Shown: positions 36,228 to 45,092 of the stretch, one piece after another
Layout: each line of letters starts with the position of its first letter
How positions within the stretch are numbered: position 1 is the stretch's first letter
Translations under genes and position numbers: made by a program
Assembly: GCA_903926465.1 (NCBI GenBank)
Contig: CAIYJE010000095.1
Coordinates: 35,521-99,520, forward strand
DNA from: an uncultured Planctomycetales bacterium
Lineage (GTDB): Bacteria; Planctomycetota; Planctomycetia; Isosphaerales; Isosphaeraceae
Direction: 5' to 3'
DNA length: 64,000 nt
The notes under the pieces: model-generated
What the model saw: the letters and a program-made list of their open reading frames with translations, nothing else
Databases searched by the model: none
What the model was told of the DNA's origin: nothing

Positions 36228-36562
36228 GATATTTTATTCACGTTGTTGAATTGTGTAATCACTTCCGAACGGTCGTGCTTCAAAAAAAGTCGTTGGAAGT
36301 AATCGGACATGGATGTAAACTTTAAGACATCGCCGATCTTAAAGTTTGGGAGTGAAAATCACGACTAGAAAAATTAGAAGAGTCCGAGCGAGGTTTCTCG
36401 CTTGAAATGTCCTCTTTTAGTAGTGCTTGTGAAGCTCAGCACCTTCTGGTCGATTGGCTTCTCTTTCTTACCCAAACTACCGACACACAGGGTCTGGTTG
36501 AAGAAAAGATTCCCGGATCTCTGTCCTCCGCCCGCCAAGCCGCTTCCCTTCAAGGATCGAGT
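36228..36562. other. Intergenic region upstream of the fatty-acid desaturase
   Basis: 335 bases, AT-rich near the dehydrogenase start. It contains the 31-bp inverted repeat at 36317-36347. An open frame continues from 36407 into the desaturase but its extra 52 residues do not resemble the family. Confidence 0.55.
36317..36347 (+). promoter_or_regulatory. 11-bp perfect inverted repeat, candidate desaturase operator
   Basis: AAACTTTAAGA and TCTTAAAGTTT are exact reverse complements with a 9-base spacer (CATCGCCGA). A TTGGAA element lies about 25 bases upstream, so the left arm would overlap a -10 region. The geometry fits a dimeric repressor of the TetR/FadR/DesT kind. Confidence 0.5.
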
Positions 36563-37528
36563 ATGACGACCACGACCGTATCACCCCCGCGACAGCAGTA
36601 CATTTCGTGGGGCGCTCTTCTGGTCATTGGTGGAGTCCATGTGGCCGCCCTTCTGGCCTTTCTCCCACAGTATTTCTCCTGGTCCGGGGTGTTGATTTGT
36701 GCGATCCTTCACTGGGTCACGGGTGGCATAGGTATCACCCTGACGTACCACCGGCTTCTCACGCACCGAAGCTTTGCTGTACGGCCCCGATGGCTAGAGT
36801 ACATCATGACGGCCATTGGCTGTGTGGCGCTTGAGGGTGGCCCCATTGGCTGGGTGGCAGATCACCGCCGTCACCATGCGTATTCGGATGAAGATGGAGA
36901 CGTTCACAGCCCTGCGCGAGGTTTTGTCTGGGCTCACATGATGTGGTGGATGACCCCTGACGTGGCCACCCGCCACACACCTGAGTATTTCAAGAAGTGG
37001 GCTCCAGACCTGTACAAAGACCCCGCACTCCGATTCTTGAATACCTGGAACCTTGCATTCCCCATTCTCACGGGTGTTGCGCTCTACCTGCTCGGAAACA
37101 AGTTCAATGCCGAGCATGGCGGTGGAATGTCCTGGCTGGTGTGGGGCTGTTTTATGCGTACCGTGCTGGTTCTGCACACCACCTGGTTGGTGAACTCGGC
37201 CGCCCATATCTGGGGATACCGAAGCTACAAAACACGGGATCAGTCTACGAATTTGTGGTGGGTCGCTCTTTTGACCTATGGCGAAGGCTGGCACAATAAT
37301 CACCACGCCTTCCAGACCTCTGCCCGCCACGGCCTGGCCTGGTGGGAGTTTGACGCCACCTACACCATGATTCGCTTCATGCAAATGCTCGGGATGGCTC
37401 ACACGATCAAGCTTCCTAAAAAAGCTCGTGGTCTTGCAGTGCCCATTGAAACCGACGAAATTATTCCTGGCGAGCCACTCGATCAAACGATGTCAATGGC
37501 CAAAGAAGCCACGGCTTCGGCTGTCTGA
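36563..37528 (+). CDS. Delta-9 acyl-CoA/acyl-lipid fatty-acid desaturase
   Basis: 321 residues with three histidine boxes that bind the di-iron centre: HRLLTH (residues 63-68), HRRHH (101-105) and HNNHH near the C-terminus. Hydrophobic pairs of helices flank them. The enzyme introduces a double bond into a saturated acyl chain using O2 and an electron donor, controlling membrane fluidity. The ATG at 36563 has AAGGATCGAG upstream. It is monocistronic, with a possible repressor site in the leader. The C-terminal 40 residues after the last box are polar. Confidence 0.95.
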   Translation: MTTTTVSPPRQQYISWGALLVIGGVHVAALLAFLPQYFSWSGVLICAILHWVTGGIGITLTYHRLLTHRSFAVRPRWLEYIMTAIGCVALEGGPIGWVADHRRHHAYSDEDGDVHSPARGFVWAHMMWWMTPDVATRHTPEYFKKWAPDLYKDPALRFLNTWNLAFPILTGVALYLLGNKFNAEHGGGMSWLVWGCFMRTVLVLHTTWLVNSAAHIWGYRSYKTRDQSTNLWWVALLTYGEGWHNNHHAFQTSARHGLAWWEFDATYTMIRFMQMLGMAHTIKLPKKARGLAVPIETDEIIPGEPLDQTMSMAKEATASAV

Positions 37529-37619
37529 GCGAACCTCCGGTTCTGGGAGAAATCCTGAACGGATCAAAGATTCAGGGGCGGCATGCGTAACGGCTGCTAG
37601 CCCCACAATTTATTATTAT

Positions 37620-37943
37620 GCGGCCCTAGCTCAACGGCAGAGCAGGGGACTCATCTGGAAAAGGTGACATCGAGGGGTAACCTTCGATTGCAAACCGGGT
37701 GAAGTGCGGGAACCCTTCGCCAGGTTAGCCTGGCATGGCAATCCGCAGCCAAGCCTGGCTGGGCTTCGGTGGCCAGGAAGGTTCAGAGACTAGCGGGGTG
37801 AGTCCCAACAATAACCCCCGCCCAGAGCGCCCGGCCTCCTTGCAATTCCTGGAATTGCTGGGAGGGTGAGATAGTCCGAGCCCTGTGGAAACACAGGGAA
37901 TTCTCGAATCCCTTGGTTGCAGGTTCGAATCCTGCGGGCCGCA
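37620..37943 (+). tRNA. tRNA(CAU), probably tRNA-Ile2, split by a group I intron
   Basis: The exons are 37620-37654 and 37907-37943. Acceptor GCGGCCC pairs perfectly with GGGCCGC. The D arm is GCTC/GAGC. The anticodon stem is GGGGA/TCCCT with loop CTCATAA (anticodon CAU). The variable loop is TGGTT and the T arm GCAGG-TTCGAAT-CCTGC; discriminator A, CCA not encoded. The 1-72 pair is G-C, so this is not the initiator. The loop and CTTGGT-type variable region resemble tRNA-Ile2 (CAU, lysidine-modified) more than elongator Met. The intron lies directly after the anticodon, the same site as the Azoarcus tRNA-Ile intron. Confidence 0.9.
37655..37906 (+). ncRNA. Group I self-splicing intron (IC3-like) in the tRNA anticodon loop
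   Basis: 252 nt, no homing endonuclease. P1 is formed by exon TCAT with intron GTGA (37664-37667), with a U-G pair at the splice site and a CT/AG extension closed by GGAAA. P2 (37669-37688) is an 8-bp stem with a GTAA loop. P4 pairs TGCGG (37705-37709) with CCGCA (37743-37747). P5 CCAGG/CCTGG and P6 CCTGGC/GCCAGG follow. The P7 strands are GACTA (37788-37792) and TAGTC (37872-37876). P8 is GCGGGG/CCCCGC. P9 CCCTGTG-gaaa-CACAGGG is at 37881-37898. The intron ends in the required G at 37906. Confidence 0.88.
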
Positions 37944-37980
37944 TTGCCACTGCCTTGTTCCCAACTGGTTCCCTGGTCGA

Positions 37981-40026
37981 ATGGATCCAACTCCGCCAAT
38001 CGAACTGAGTACCCAGGGAAACCGTTATCAGCCTGAAAGCCCATCGAGTCAGGAGCTTACGGGATCGCAGCGGAGTTTTCTGAACCGCTGGCTTCCCTGG
38101 GTGGTTGCGCTGGGCTTGTGTAGCCTTCATGTCGTGGGCATTACGCTAGCCATGGGTGGTCTCAAGGGCGTCTGGAGCCCTTGGCCGTTGTCGCTTCACG
38201 ACCACCCGATCTATGTTCACACCACCTGGATTGGACCAGATCTGATCCGGCTGACCGGCACCGATGCTGGTTATGATCCCTACTTCATGGCCGGCGCACC
38301 CAAGAGTGTGATTTTTCCTCAAACGGCGGCCTATTTTGAACTGTTTGGAGTGGCCGCAAGACCATTTGGTCTAGATCCGGCACGGGCCCACAAGCTTGCG
38401 GTTCTGCTTGCCACCATCCTTCCGCCGTTCCTGGTTCTGGCGGCCTGCATGATCTGGAGATTCTCGCCCGAGGCCACCGGGGCGGCCGTGCTCTTGTTTT
38501 TGATTTATGTTTGGACCAATGGTGGAGGGGCAGGCTACCCCTTGAATTTTGCGTGGTATGGCATGGTGCCATACTTGCTGGCGGTGCCATTGAGTTTGGT
38601 GGGGCTTGCCGTGATCACACGCTGGCTGGGCGTAGGGGGGCTACGGGGCTGGTTGGGTGCAAGTCTGCTTCTTTCGCTAGCGTGGTTGGTGCATATCACC
38701 ACCCCGATGCTTCTGGGTCCTGCCGGGCTTCTGGCCTATATTTCTGTCTGGAATGCAAACGCTCATCGATTGAGCCTCAAACGCCACCTGGCGTTGTGGT
38801 CCATTCTGGGCATGGTTGCTGTCCTCAATATCTGGTGGTGGTTGCCCGGCCTGGCGCTGGCGGAAACTCGGGGTGATAGCAAAATTGCGTTCTTCCACCC
38901 GGAGCCGGTTTGGCAACGCCTACGTGAAATCGTGACAACGGCTCCACCGATCCAGGCGTTGCTTCTGGCCCTGGTTGGACCAGGGCTTTGGCTGCTTAGA
39001 AAGCGTGATCGAACCTCGGCCTGGGGCTTGTTCGGCTTCTCTCTGGCCGGTTTTGGCTGGGGATATCTTGCTGGCGGGCTCCGGCAGATAGACTTTCTGC
39101 AGCCTGGTCGGCACACCTATGCTTTTTATGTCGCCTGCGCTCTGGCGGGTGGCGTTGTCTGGGGCGTGGCAGCCGAGCAACTGACGAGGTTCTCTCGGCG
39201 CTTGAAACTGCTCTGCGTTTTGGGACTTCTGGGGCTTGGGTTTCGTCTGTTTGGACCGCCGGTTATTGATCAGGTTGGCAGCCGCCTGGGAATGTCGGGG
39301 GGCCAGCCGTTCTTATCAAGCCAGCCGTCCGGCCGATTCCTCTGGATTCTTGACCAGCTTAAAACCCACATGCAACCCGGCCAGCGATTGCTGTATGAAG
39401 AAAGTGGCGAGGACCTACCTGGAATTCCAGACCCCTATCAGGGGCATCGTTACAGTGGCCTGCTGCCCTGGATGACCGGCGTGGAAGTGATTGGCGGCCC
39501 TTACCTGCGCGTGGCCCTCAGTACAAACTATGTTCAGTTTGGCGAAGATAAGCTGCTCGGCCAATCGGAGTGGGGGCCTGAGCAGTTTCTCTCGGCCTGT
39601 CGCTCTTACGGTCCCTCTGGGATGGTTTGCTGGAGTCCGCGAGCGATCAAATTCTGTCGTGAGCATCCAGACCTGATCCAGATTGTTGCCGAACACGAAG
39701 AAACGTTCCGACTGGTCGAGTCTCGTACGGGTCGGATGGTGACTTATCCGAGCCGGCTGATTTTTGCCAAGATTCTTGGCAATTCTGGCCCTGTGCTGCG
39801 AGGGACAGCCGAGGTGATGGCTTGTGCTGGGGCGATTGAGGTGAAGGGGGCCAGGACGGATGAACTTGACGGTCTTGTGGTACTGAGGTATCACCTGCTG
39901 CCATGGGTACGAAGCAAGCCTTCGGTTACCATCAAGCCAGTTCGTGTCATCGGAGATCCTGTACCCCTGATTGGCTTTGAGCCCATAGACGGGCCGGTCC
40001 GGTTCGAACTTGATCCTCCGCCCTGA
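37981..40026 (+). CDS. Large membrane protein, GT-C-like, function unknown
   Basis: 681 residues from ATG 37981; an open frame reaches back into the tRNA but that extension is not credible. After about 45 polar residues it has roughly eleven hydrophobic segments up to residue 450, then a soluble C-terminal part of about 230 residues. The first periplasmic loop is long and contains DDAGYDPYFMAGAPK-like polar sequence, as in GT-C enzymes and oligosaccharyltransferase-like proteins. No catalytic motif was recognised with certainty. The adjacent GT87 gene suggests a role in envelope glycan synthesis. No clear ribosome site is visible. Confidence 0.75.
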   Translation: MDPTPPIELSTQGNRYQPESPSSQELTGSQRSFLNRWLPWVVALGLCSLHVVGITLAMGGLKGVWSPWPLSLHDHPIYVHTTWIGPDLIRLTGTDAGYDPYFMAGAPKSVIFPQTAAYFELFGVAARPFGLDPARAHKLAVLLATILPPFLVLAACMIWRFSPEATGAAVLLFLIYVWTNGGGAGYPLNFAWYGMVPYLLAVPLSLVGLAVITRWLGVGGLRGWLGASLLLSLAWLVHITTPMLLGPAGLLAYISVWNANAHRLSLKRHLALWSILGMVAVLNIWWWLPGLALAETRGDSKIAFFHPEPVWQRLREIVTTAPPIQALLLALVGPGLWLLRKRDRTSAWGLFGFSLAGFGWGYLAGGLRQIDFLQPGRHTYAFYVACALAGGVVWGVAAEQLTRFSRRLKLLCVLGLLGLGFRLFGPPVIDQVGSRLGMSGGQPFLSSQPSGRFLWILDQLKTHMQPGQRLLYEESGEDLPGIPDPYQGHRYSGLLPWMTGVEVIGGPYLRVALSTNYVQFGEDKLLGQSEWGPEQFLSACRSYGPSGMVCWSPRAIKFCREHPDLIQIVAEHEETFRLVESRTGRMVTYPSRLIFAKILGNSGPVLRGTAEVMACAGAIEVKGARTDELDGLVVLRYHLLPWVRSKPSVTIKPVRVIGDPVPLIGFEPIDGPVRFELDPPP

Positions 40027-40097
40027 TTTGAGCGGCAACGCGTTGGACCTGACCACCAAACAGTACGGATCCCCAGCCTCCAAGGAAGGAGCGCCCC

Positions 40098-41486
40098 GTG
40101 AGCTTGATCGAGCCGGCCCCTGATTCAACCCTTACGACCTGGCCTGCAAAAATGCAGCGGCTTGTTTGGGCGGGCTGGACCGTAGCCATGCTCGTGGCGG
40201 CGTTTACCTACGCCTGGAAAGCGGCCGATTCACGATCGGCCTTTATTCGATGGCGGCATCAAGTTCTTGAAATTGGTGACGGCGTTGACATCTGGGCGAG
40301 GTACTACTTTCCCAATCCGCCCATTGTGCCGCTGATGTTGTACCCGCTGATGGTCTTGCCTCCGGTGGTTGGGGCCATGATCTGGTACGGCCTGAAGGTG
40401 GCCATGGTTGCCTGGTGCGTGGTATTCCTTACCCGTATGGTCAAAGGGAAAGATGGGCCACGCTTGCCGGCGTGGGGTCTCGCGCTCATTCTGGTTGCAA
40501 GTCTCAGGCCGGTGCTGAGTGACTTGCAGCACGGAAACATCAATCTCCTGATTCTGTTTCTGGTCGTTGCCACCATTGAATTCTGGAGACGCGGTAAAGA
40601 CTTGCCCGCAGGGGTAACTCTGGCCCTGGCCATTTGCACCAAAGTGACTCCCGCCCTGTTCTTGCCCTACTTCTTATGGAAGGGCTCCTGGAAATCGGTC
40701 GCCTGGTGCCTGGCGACCATCCCCATTTTCTTGTTCGTGATTCCCAGCACCATTCTGGGCCCAACATACACTCTGAAGGGACTGAACTCCTGGCGCAGCA
40801 ATATCATCAGTCCCTTTGTCGAAGGGGACGTGATCAAGAGCACCCAGGAGGTCAACCAGTCCATGGTGGGAGTCTTGACCAGACTTCTGACCGAATCTCG
40901 GGAACTGGCTCCCCATGGCAACGGCGGAACTCAGTTTGATTTGAATTTGCTCGACCTTGATCACGAAAAGGTTGCTCGATTCGTGAAGGGGTTGGCAATT
41001 TGCGTGGTGCTGCTGGGGGCGTTCGTCTGCCGGACCCGCTACACCGATCGCGGAGATCCCAGACTTCTGGGCGAATTTTCGCTGGTCGTGCTCACAATGC
41101 TGTTCGTTTCTGAGCGAAGCTGGAAACATCACTATGTGACCCTGATACTTCCTCTGACGTATCTTTGTTATCGAATTGCAACTCCGCTCCTGGATTTGAA
41201 GACCCGTAAACAACTGATGGGTGTTGTGGCGCTCTTCGCAATTTTAATGGCCACAACCTCAAGTGAGTTCGGGGGATTCTTCGCCGGCGGCCAGGGCCAC
41301 GAATACGCGCTTTATTTTGGAATGTATTTCTGGTCGGGCGTTGTCCTGTATATCGCAACCGCCTGGAGAGTATGGACGGAGCGTAAGACCTCTCCCTACT
41401 CCAACCCACCGGAATCCGACCAGTCCAGCTCCGTTTCCAAGCCTCACTTTGCCAAGTCGGCACAACATTCCGAGCTCACCATCTGA
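40098..41486 (+). CDS. GT87 polyprenyl-phosphate-mannose mannosyltransferase type (DUF2029)
   Basis: 462 residues with about ten membrane helices. It shows the DUF2029/GT87 signature: an acidic first loop (EIGDGVDIWARYYFPNPPI), then LQHGNINLLILFLVV and ICTKVTPALFLPYFLWKG. Characterised members such as PimE transfer mannose from polyprenyl-phosphate-mannose to an acceptor on the outer face of the membrane. The start is GTG with a strong AAGGAAGGAG site six bases before it. It lies 71 bp after the GT-C-like gene and probably shares its transcript. A large hairpin follows 4 bp after the stop. Confidence 0.88.
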   Translation: MSLIEPAPDSTLTTWPAKMQRLVWAGWTVAMLVAAFTYAWKAADSRSAFIRWRHQVLEIGDGVDIWARYYFPNPPIVPLMLYPLMVLPPVVGAMIWYGLKVAMVAWCVVFLTRMVKGKDGPRLPAWGLALILVASLRPVLSDLQHGNINLLILFLVVATIEFWRRGKDLPAGVTLALAICTKVTPALFLPYFLWKGSWKSVAWCLATIPIFLFVIPSTILGPTYTLKGLNSWRSNIISPFVEGDVIKSTQEVNQSMVGVLTRLLTESRELAPHGNGGTQFDLNLLDLDHEKVARFVKGLAICVVLLGAFVCRTRYTDRGDPRLLGEFSLVVLTMLFVSERSWKHHYVTLILPLTYLCYRIATPLLDLKTRKQLMGVVALFAILMATTSSEFGGFFAGGQGHEYALYFGMYFWSGVVLYIATAWRVWTERKTSPYSNPPESDQSSSVSKPHFAKSAQHSELTI

Positions 41487-41858
41487 ATCACGGGCGTGAT
41501 CCAGTTGAGTGTTAACAGCTCAACGTTCACGGTCACGCCCGAGGCCGAGTATCGTGCACGCGAAACGCAGCCGCCAACTCTGCTGGGGCTCGCGTTCGGT
41601 TCGCGGTGCGTCGGGGCTCGTTCTGCGATTTCCAAGGCTCCGCCGGCGGAATTGCTCAAGGGTTGGGTTGTAGCGGTCGAATTATTTAGATGTAGAGCAA
41701 GGATTGCTCCGGTTGATTGCATGCGTGGAACAAGTCCCCAGGCAATCATAACCGCGTATGATCCGATACCGTGCCGGTGATAGGTCGGAGAAGATTGAGG
41801 CAATTTGCCTCTTCTGAAACCGACGAGCCCACACCCGAAAGCGGGTCAAGGAGGACCG
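41487..41858. other. Intergenic region before the dockerin gene
   Basis: 372 bases. A large hairpin occupies the first 50. Open frames on both strands (41444-41803 minus, 41496-41780 plus) shadow each other and have no recognisable composition. The dockerin promoter was not identified. Confidence 0.5.
41491..41541 (+). terminator. Compound hairpin after the GT87 gene
   Basis: CGGGCGTGA (41491-41499) pairs with TCACGCCCG (41533-41541), and an inner GTTGAG/CTCAAC stem (41504-41509, 41519-41524) lies within it. There is no T tract, so it may act as a factor-dependent terminator or RNA 3'-end stabiliser. Confidence 0.5.
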
Positions 41859-42797
41859 ATGAAACCGTCGGAAACCAGGAAGCGACGTCTTGCATGGTTG
41901 CCAAAGGCAGAGGCCCTGGAAACCCGTCAGGTTCTTTCGGGTGGGGCCGGTAACACCATTGCGATCATTCCCAGTCAGATCAGCAATCCCTCCCAGACAA
42001 CCGACATCCAGTTCACCATTGATCCCAAAAACTTCACCGCCCCCAGCTCAAACAAGCTACTTCTGGGTGTCGCGGCCGTTTCCAATGGATCTGCCGCCAC
42101 TCCACAGATAGCTTCGGTGTTAACAGCCCAGGGCAAACGGATTTCAACCTCCACCTATGCTCAGGGCGCAGCCGCAAAGACTACCAGCGGTACTGTGATC
42201 AACCCTTCAACCGTGGCAGAGATTCCTCTCTCGACCACGCGTGGGCAGGCCTCGGCTCGGACCTTCGTCTTGAAGCTTAAGGGTAAGGACAGTGGAACCG
42301 GTTCGGTTCTCACCGGCTATTACCTGGTGGGTGACCAAAATGGTGACGGCAAAGTGACCAAGGCCGATATCACGGCTATTCGTAAGCTCATTGGCACCAA
42401 CGCCACGTCCACGACCTACGATTTTAATGCCGACGCCAACCGCGATGGAAAAATCACGCAGAAGGATCTTCAGCTTGCCCAGCGCAACCTGGGAGCCAGC
42501 GTTTCCATTCTCCCGCTTATCTCGGCCGACTTGACACCCACAAACACGGCGCGGGTTGTTACAACCCCTACCGCCCAGATTAATGGGGTGGCGTCGGCTG
42601 GAGCCACGGTTGCTTACACGGCCAGCGGAAGCACGACACCGGCTGCGTCCACCACAGCGGATACCAGCGGGAAGTACTCGGTGAATCTGCCACTCGTGGC
42701 CGGATCCAACCAGTTCACGGTTTCTTCGTCAGACTCGTTCGGCCAGTCAATCAACGGGTCGATCGCGCCTATCAAATATCAGCCGCTCAAGGCCTGA
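41859..42797 (+). CDS. LE-x-R exoprotein with dockerin-like repeat and Ig-like domain
   Basis: 312 residues with an AAGGAGG ribosome site eight bases before the ATG. The N-terminus is basic (KPSETRKRRLAWLPKAEALETRQVLSGG) and ends in the planctomycete LE-x-R-x-[LM]-[ST]-GG motif instead of a standard signal peptide. A beta-rich domain follows. Two EF-hand-like dockerin units come next (DQNGDGKVTKADITAIRKL and DANRDGKITQKDLQLAQRNL), each with DxNxDGK calcium residues. A C-terminal Ig-like/Big domain closes the protein. It is probably an exported, surface-linked calcium-binding protein. No cohesin partner is in the window. Confidence 0.85.
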   Translation: MKPSETRKRRLAWLPKAEALETRQVLSGGAGNTIAIIPSQISNPSQTTDIQFTIDPKNFTAPSSNKLLLGVAAVSNGSAATPQIASVLTAQGKRISTSTYAQGAAAKTTSGTVINPSTVAEIPLSTTRGQASARTFVLKLKGKDSGTGSVLTGYYLVGDQNGDGKVTKADITAIRKLIGTNATSTTYDFNADANRDGKITQKDLQLAQRNLGASVSILPLISADLTPTNTARVVTTPTAQINGVASAGATVAYTASGSTTPAASTTADTSGKYSVNLPLVAGSNQFTVSSSDSFGQSINGSIAPIKYQPLKA

Positions 42798-42866
42798 GGT
42801 TTTTCTCAGGTCCCAGTTGCCCGGACACTCACAACACAACGAACGTGAAGTGTTGTGGCCACGCAG

Positions 42867-42918
42867 AAAGCCCGCCGATTTGGAACTCGCAATCCCGAGT
42901 TCCAGATTTGCGGGCTTT
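42867..42918. terminator. Bidirectional terminator between dockerin and queG genes
   Basis: AAAGCCCGC (42867-42875) pairs with GCGGGCTTT (42910-42918), with an inner GGAACTC/GAGTTCC stem. T-rich sequence follows on both strands (CTTTGTT and CTTTCTG). It sits just before the convergent queG stop. Confidence 0.8.
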
Positions 42919-42920
42919 GT

Positions 42921-44078
42921 TCATGTGGGCTGGCTGGTATTAGGCCCATTCGATCCCAAAATCGCCCGCTCCACGGCCTCTCGCACCGCTGGGTCTGGAT
43001 CTCCTCGATGCGCGAGCATCGCTTCTTTGGCCGTAGGCGAATCATAACGACCCACAGCCCATGCCGCAGATGCCCGGAGCACCGGCTCTGCATCGTCCAG
43101 CAAACGAATCAGGGCTGGAAGGGCAGCTTCTTCCCGACGCGTTCCCAGAATGAGCGTGGCATTGCGTACCAGTCCCACTCGCTTCGATCGTTGCAAGGGC
43201 GTTCCCCGGATCTGCTGACGTAACAGCTCAGGATCTGCCGCTAGCCAGGCAATCAAATCTGGCAACGTGTGTTCAGGGCGAGCGTCTAGCCCCGGCTCTC
43301 GTCCTGACGGGGCTTTGCGATTCCAAGGGCAAACATCCTGGCAGATATCACAACCAAAAACCCAGCCATGAAGCTGATCGGCCCACTCATCCGGAATCAG
43401 TCCGCGATGCTCAATCGTCCAGTAGCTGATACACTTTCGAGCATCAAGCAGCCCTGGAGCCGTGAGTGCAGAGGTTGGGCAGGCATCAAGGCAACGGGTG
43501 CAGGTGCCACAGCGGTCGAATGAGAATGGGGGATCGCTCTCCAGTTCACAGTCCAGCAGTAATGCGCCAAGGACTGTGAAACTCCCAAGCCGAGGGTGGA
43601 TCAGCATGGTGTTTTTGGCCATCCATCCCAGGCCGGCCAGCCTCGCAAAATCTCGCTCCAACAGGGGTGCCGTGTCTACCACGGATCGCCCGGTCACTTC
43701 CGGGTGCTGTTCTTGGACCCAGGCCAGCAGGGTATCCAGCTTATCCCAGAGAATGTGGTGATAGTCTAGCCCCCGCGCATAGCGTGCCACCTGGCCCTGG
43801 GTAGGGCCAGGTTGGGCCTGGTCTGGTTGACCATAAACCATGGCCACAACCAGCACCGACTTCACCGGCGCGTGAATAAACTGTGGGTGGGAACGTGGTT
43901 CGGCCTGTCGTTCCAGGTACCCCATTCCGGCAGCGCAACCCGCCTTCAACCAATCCAGGAAATGGGGGTACCCAGGCGGAGTCGTCGCCCGAGTGATTCC
44001 GGCGGCATCAAAACCCAGTTTGAGGGCCTGGGTTTTGAGTTCGGTAGACGATAAGCCTGGGCCCTGGGATGGTTCCAT
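42921..44078 (-). CDS. queG: Epoxyqueuosine reductase with C-terminal HEAT-like domain
   Basis: 385 residues. The cobalamin-binding N-terminal region includes LERDFARLAGLGWMAKNTMLI. Two [4Fe-4S] clusters are shown by CGTCTRCLDACP and CDICQDVCPWN. The last 80 residues form a HEAT-like repeat domain (LPALIRLLDDAEPVLRASAAWAVGRY), as in other QueG proteins. It reduces epoxyqueuosine to queuosine in the anticodons of GUN tRNAs, the last biosynthetic step. The ATG at 44078 lies 8 bp after the metF stop; an in-frame extension to 44228 overlaps metF and was rejected. Confidence 0.95.
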   Translation of the reverse strand: MEPSQGPGLSSTELKTQALKLGFDAAGITRATTPPGYPHFLDWLKAGCAAGMGYLERQAEPRSHPQFIHAPVKSVLVVAMVYGQPDQAQPGPTQGQVARYARGLDYHHILWDKLDTLLAWVQEQHPEVTGRSVVDTAPLLERDFARLAGLGWMAKNTMLIHPRLGSFTVLGALLLDCELESDPPFSFDRCGTCTRCLDACPTSALTAPGLLDARKCISYWTIEHRGLIPDEWADQLHGWVFGCDICQDVCPWNRKAPSGREPGLDARPEHTLPDLIAWLAADPELLRQQIRGTPLQRSKRVGLVRNATLILGTRREEAALPALIRLLDDAEPVLRASAAWAVGRYDSPTAKEAMLAHRGDPDPAVREAVERAILGSNGPNTSQPT

Positions 44079-44086
44079 GTTTCTTA

Positions 44087-45010
44087 TCAAACAAGCGCGG
44101 GGGCCGGGCTCCGGAAGCCATCGGAATCGGTCACGCCCAGGTTCGCGTAGATCTGACGGGTCGCATCTGACCTGTTCAGGGTATAGAAGTGAATTCCACG
44201 AACCTGGTGATCGAGCAGGTCGCGGCACTGCTCCGTTGCCCAGTGAATGCCCACTTTGCTGGCTGACACCTCATCCTTACAACGTTCAATGGCTCGAAGC
44301 AAAGGAGCGGGCACTCGTGCACCAAGGGCAAGGTCGCACATGCGGGAAAGCCCGCCACGGCTCGCAACCGGCATGATTCCCGCGAGGATTGGAACCCGAA
44401 TTCCAGCGAGGTCGCAACGTTCACGGAAATCGTAAAAATCTCGGTTGTCGAAGAACAATTGCGTGCAAATATAGTCGGCTCCCGCATCGACCTTTTGCTT
44501 CAAATAATCGAGTTCCCGCAAACGGTTCGGACATTCGGGATGCCCTTCCGGGAAACCGGCAACACCAATCCCAAATCCTCGGGAGTCTGAAGGCACGCTG
44601 AGCCCTCGAAGAAACTCAACAAGTTGTTCAGCAAACTGGAATGCGTCTTGGCCACGGTCATAGTTTGGCCGGTCACGCGGCGGGTCGCCCCGGAGCGCCA
44701 GGATATTATCAATCCCGGACGTTGCGTAGCGCTGGAGGATTCCCTCCAATTCCTCTTTACCATGACAGACACAGGTGAGATGAGAAATTGCGGTCAAGCT
44801 GGTTTCTTTTTGAATACGAACGATCAGGTCATGGGTCCGTTCGCGAGTCGACCCGCCCGCGCCATAGGTCACCGAAACAAAGGAAGGCCGCAGTTCCTGA
44901 AGTTCCGCGATATTGGCGAACAATTGTTCAGAGGCCTGATCCGTTTTGGGTGGAAAAAACTCAAAGCTAAAGGTGATGGGGTCCCTGGCGAAAATATCAA
45001 GAATATGCAT
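44087..45010 (-). CDS. metF: Methylenetetrahydrofolate reductase
   Basis: 307 residues from the preferred ATG; an earlier in-frame start at 45109 adds 33 residues inside the nth gene. The TIM-barrel motifs are clear: ITFSFEFFPPKT, SVTYGAGGSTRERT, SHLTCVCHGKEELEGIL, LALRGDPP, VAGFPEGHPE and ICTQLFFDNRDFYDF. It reduces methylene-THF to 5-methyl-THF with FAD and NADH, supplying methionine synthesis. It lies between nth and queG on the minus strand, so the three genes are probably co-transcribed. PanB and FolE elsewhere in the window use or make related folate compounds. Confidence 0.97.
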   Translation of the reverse strand: MHILDIFARDPITFSFEFFPPKTDQASEQLFANIAELQELRPSFVSVTYGAGGSTRERTHDLIVRIQKETSLTAISHLTCVCHGKEELEGILQRYATSGIDNILALRGDPPRDRPNYDRGQDAFQFAEQLVEFLRGLSVPSDSRGFGIGVAGFPEGHPECPNRLRELDYLKQKVDAGADYICTQLFFDNRDFYDFRERCDLAGIRVPILAGIMPVASRGGLSRMCDLALGARVPAPLLRAIERCKDEVSASKVGIHWATEQCRDLLDHQVRGIHFYTLNRSDATRQIYANLGVTDSDGFRSPAPALV

Positions 45011-45092
45011 GAATGAACCTGAAGATGTGGGCAGTGGAAATGGTCCCCTTCGCAGATTGTCTCTGGTCAGAGGGTCTGTGAGCAAGTACAGC

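Noticed and set aside
37885..37980. N-terminal extension of the membrane protein into the tRNA
   Set aside because: It overlaps the intron P9 helix and the tRNA 3' exon; the ATG at 37981 is sufficient.
41444..41803. Open frames on both strands before the dockerin gene
   Set aside because: They shadow one another and a terminator hairpin crosses their ends; neither shows protein-like features.
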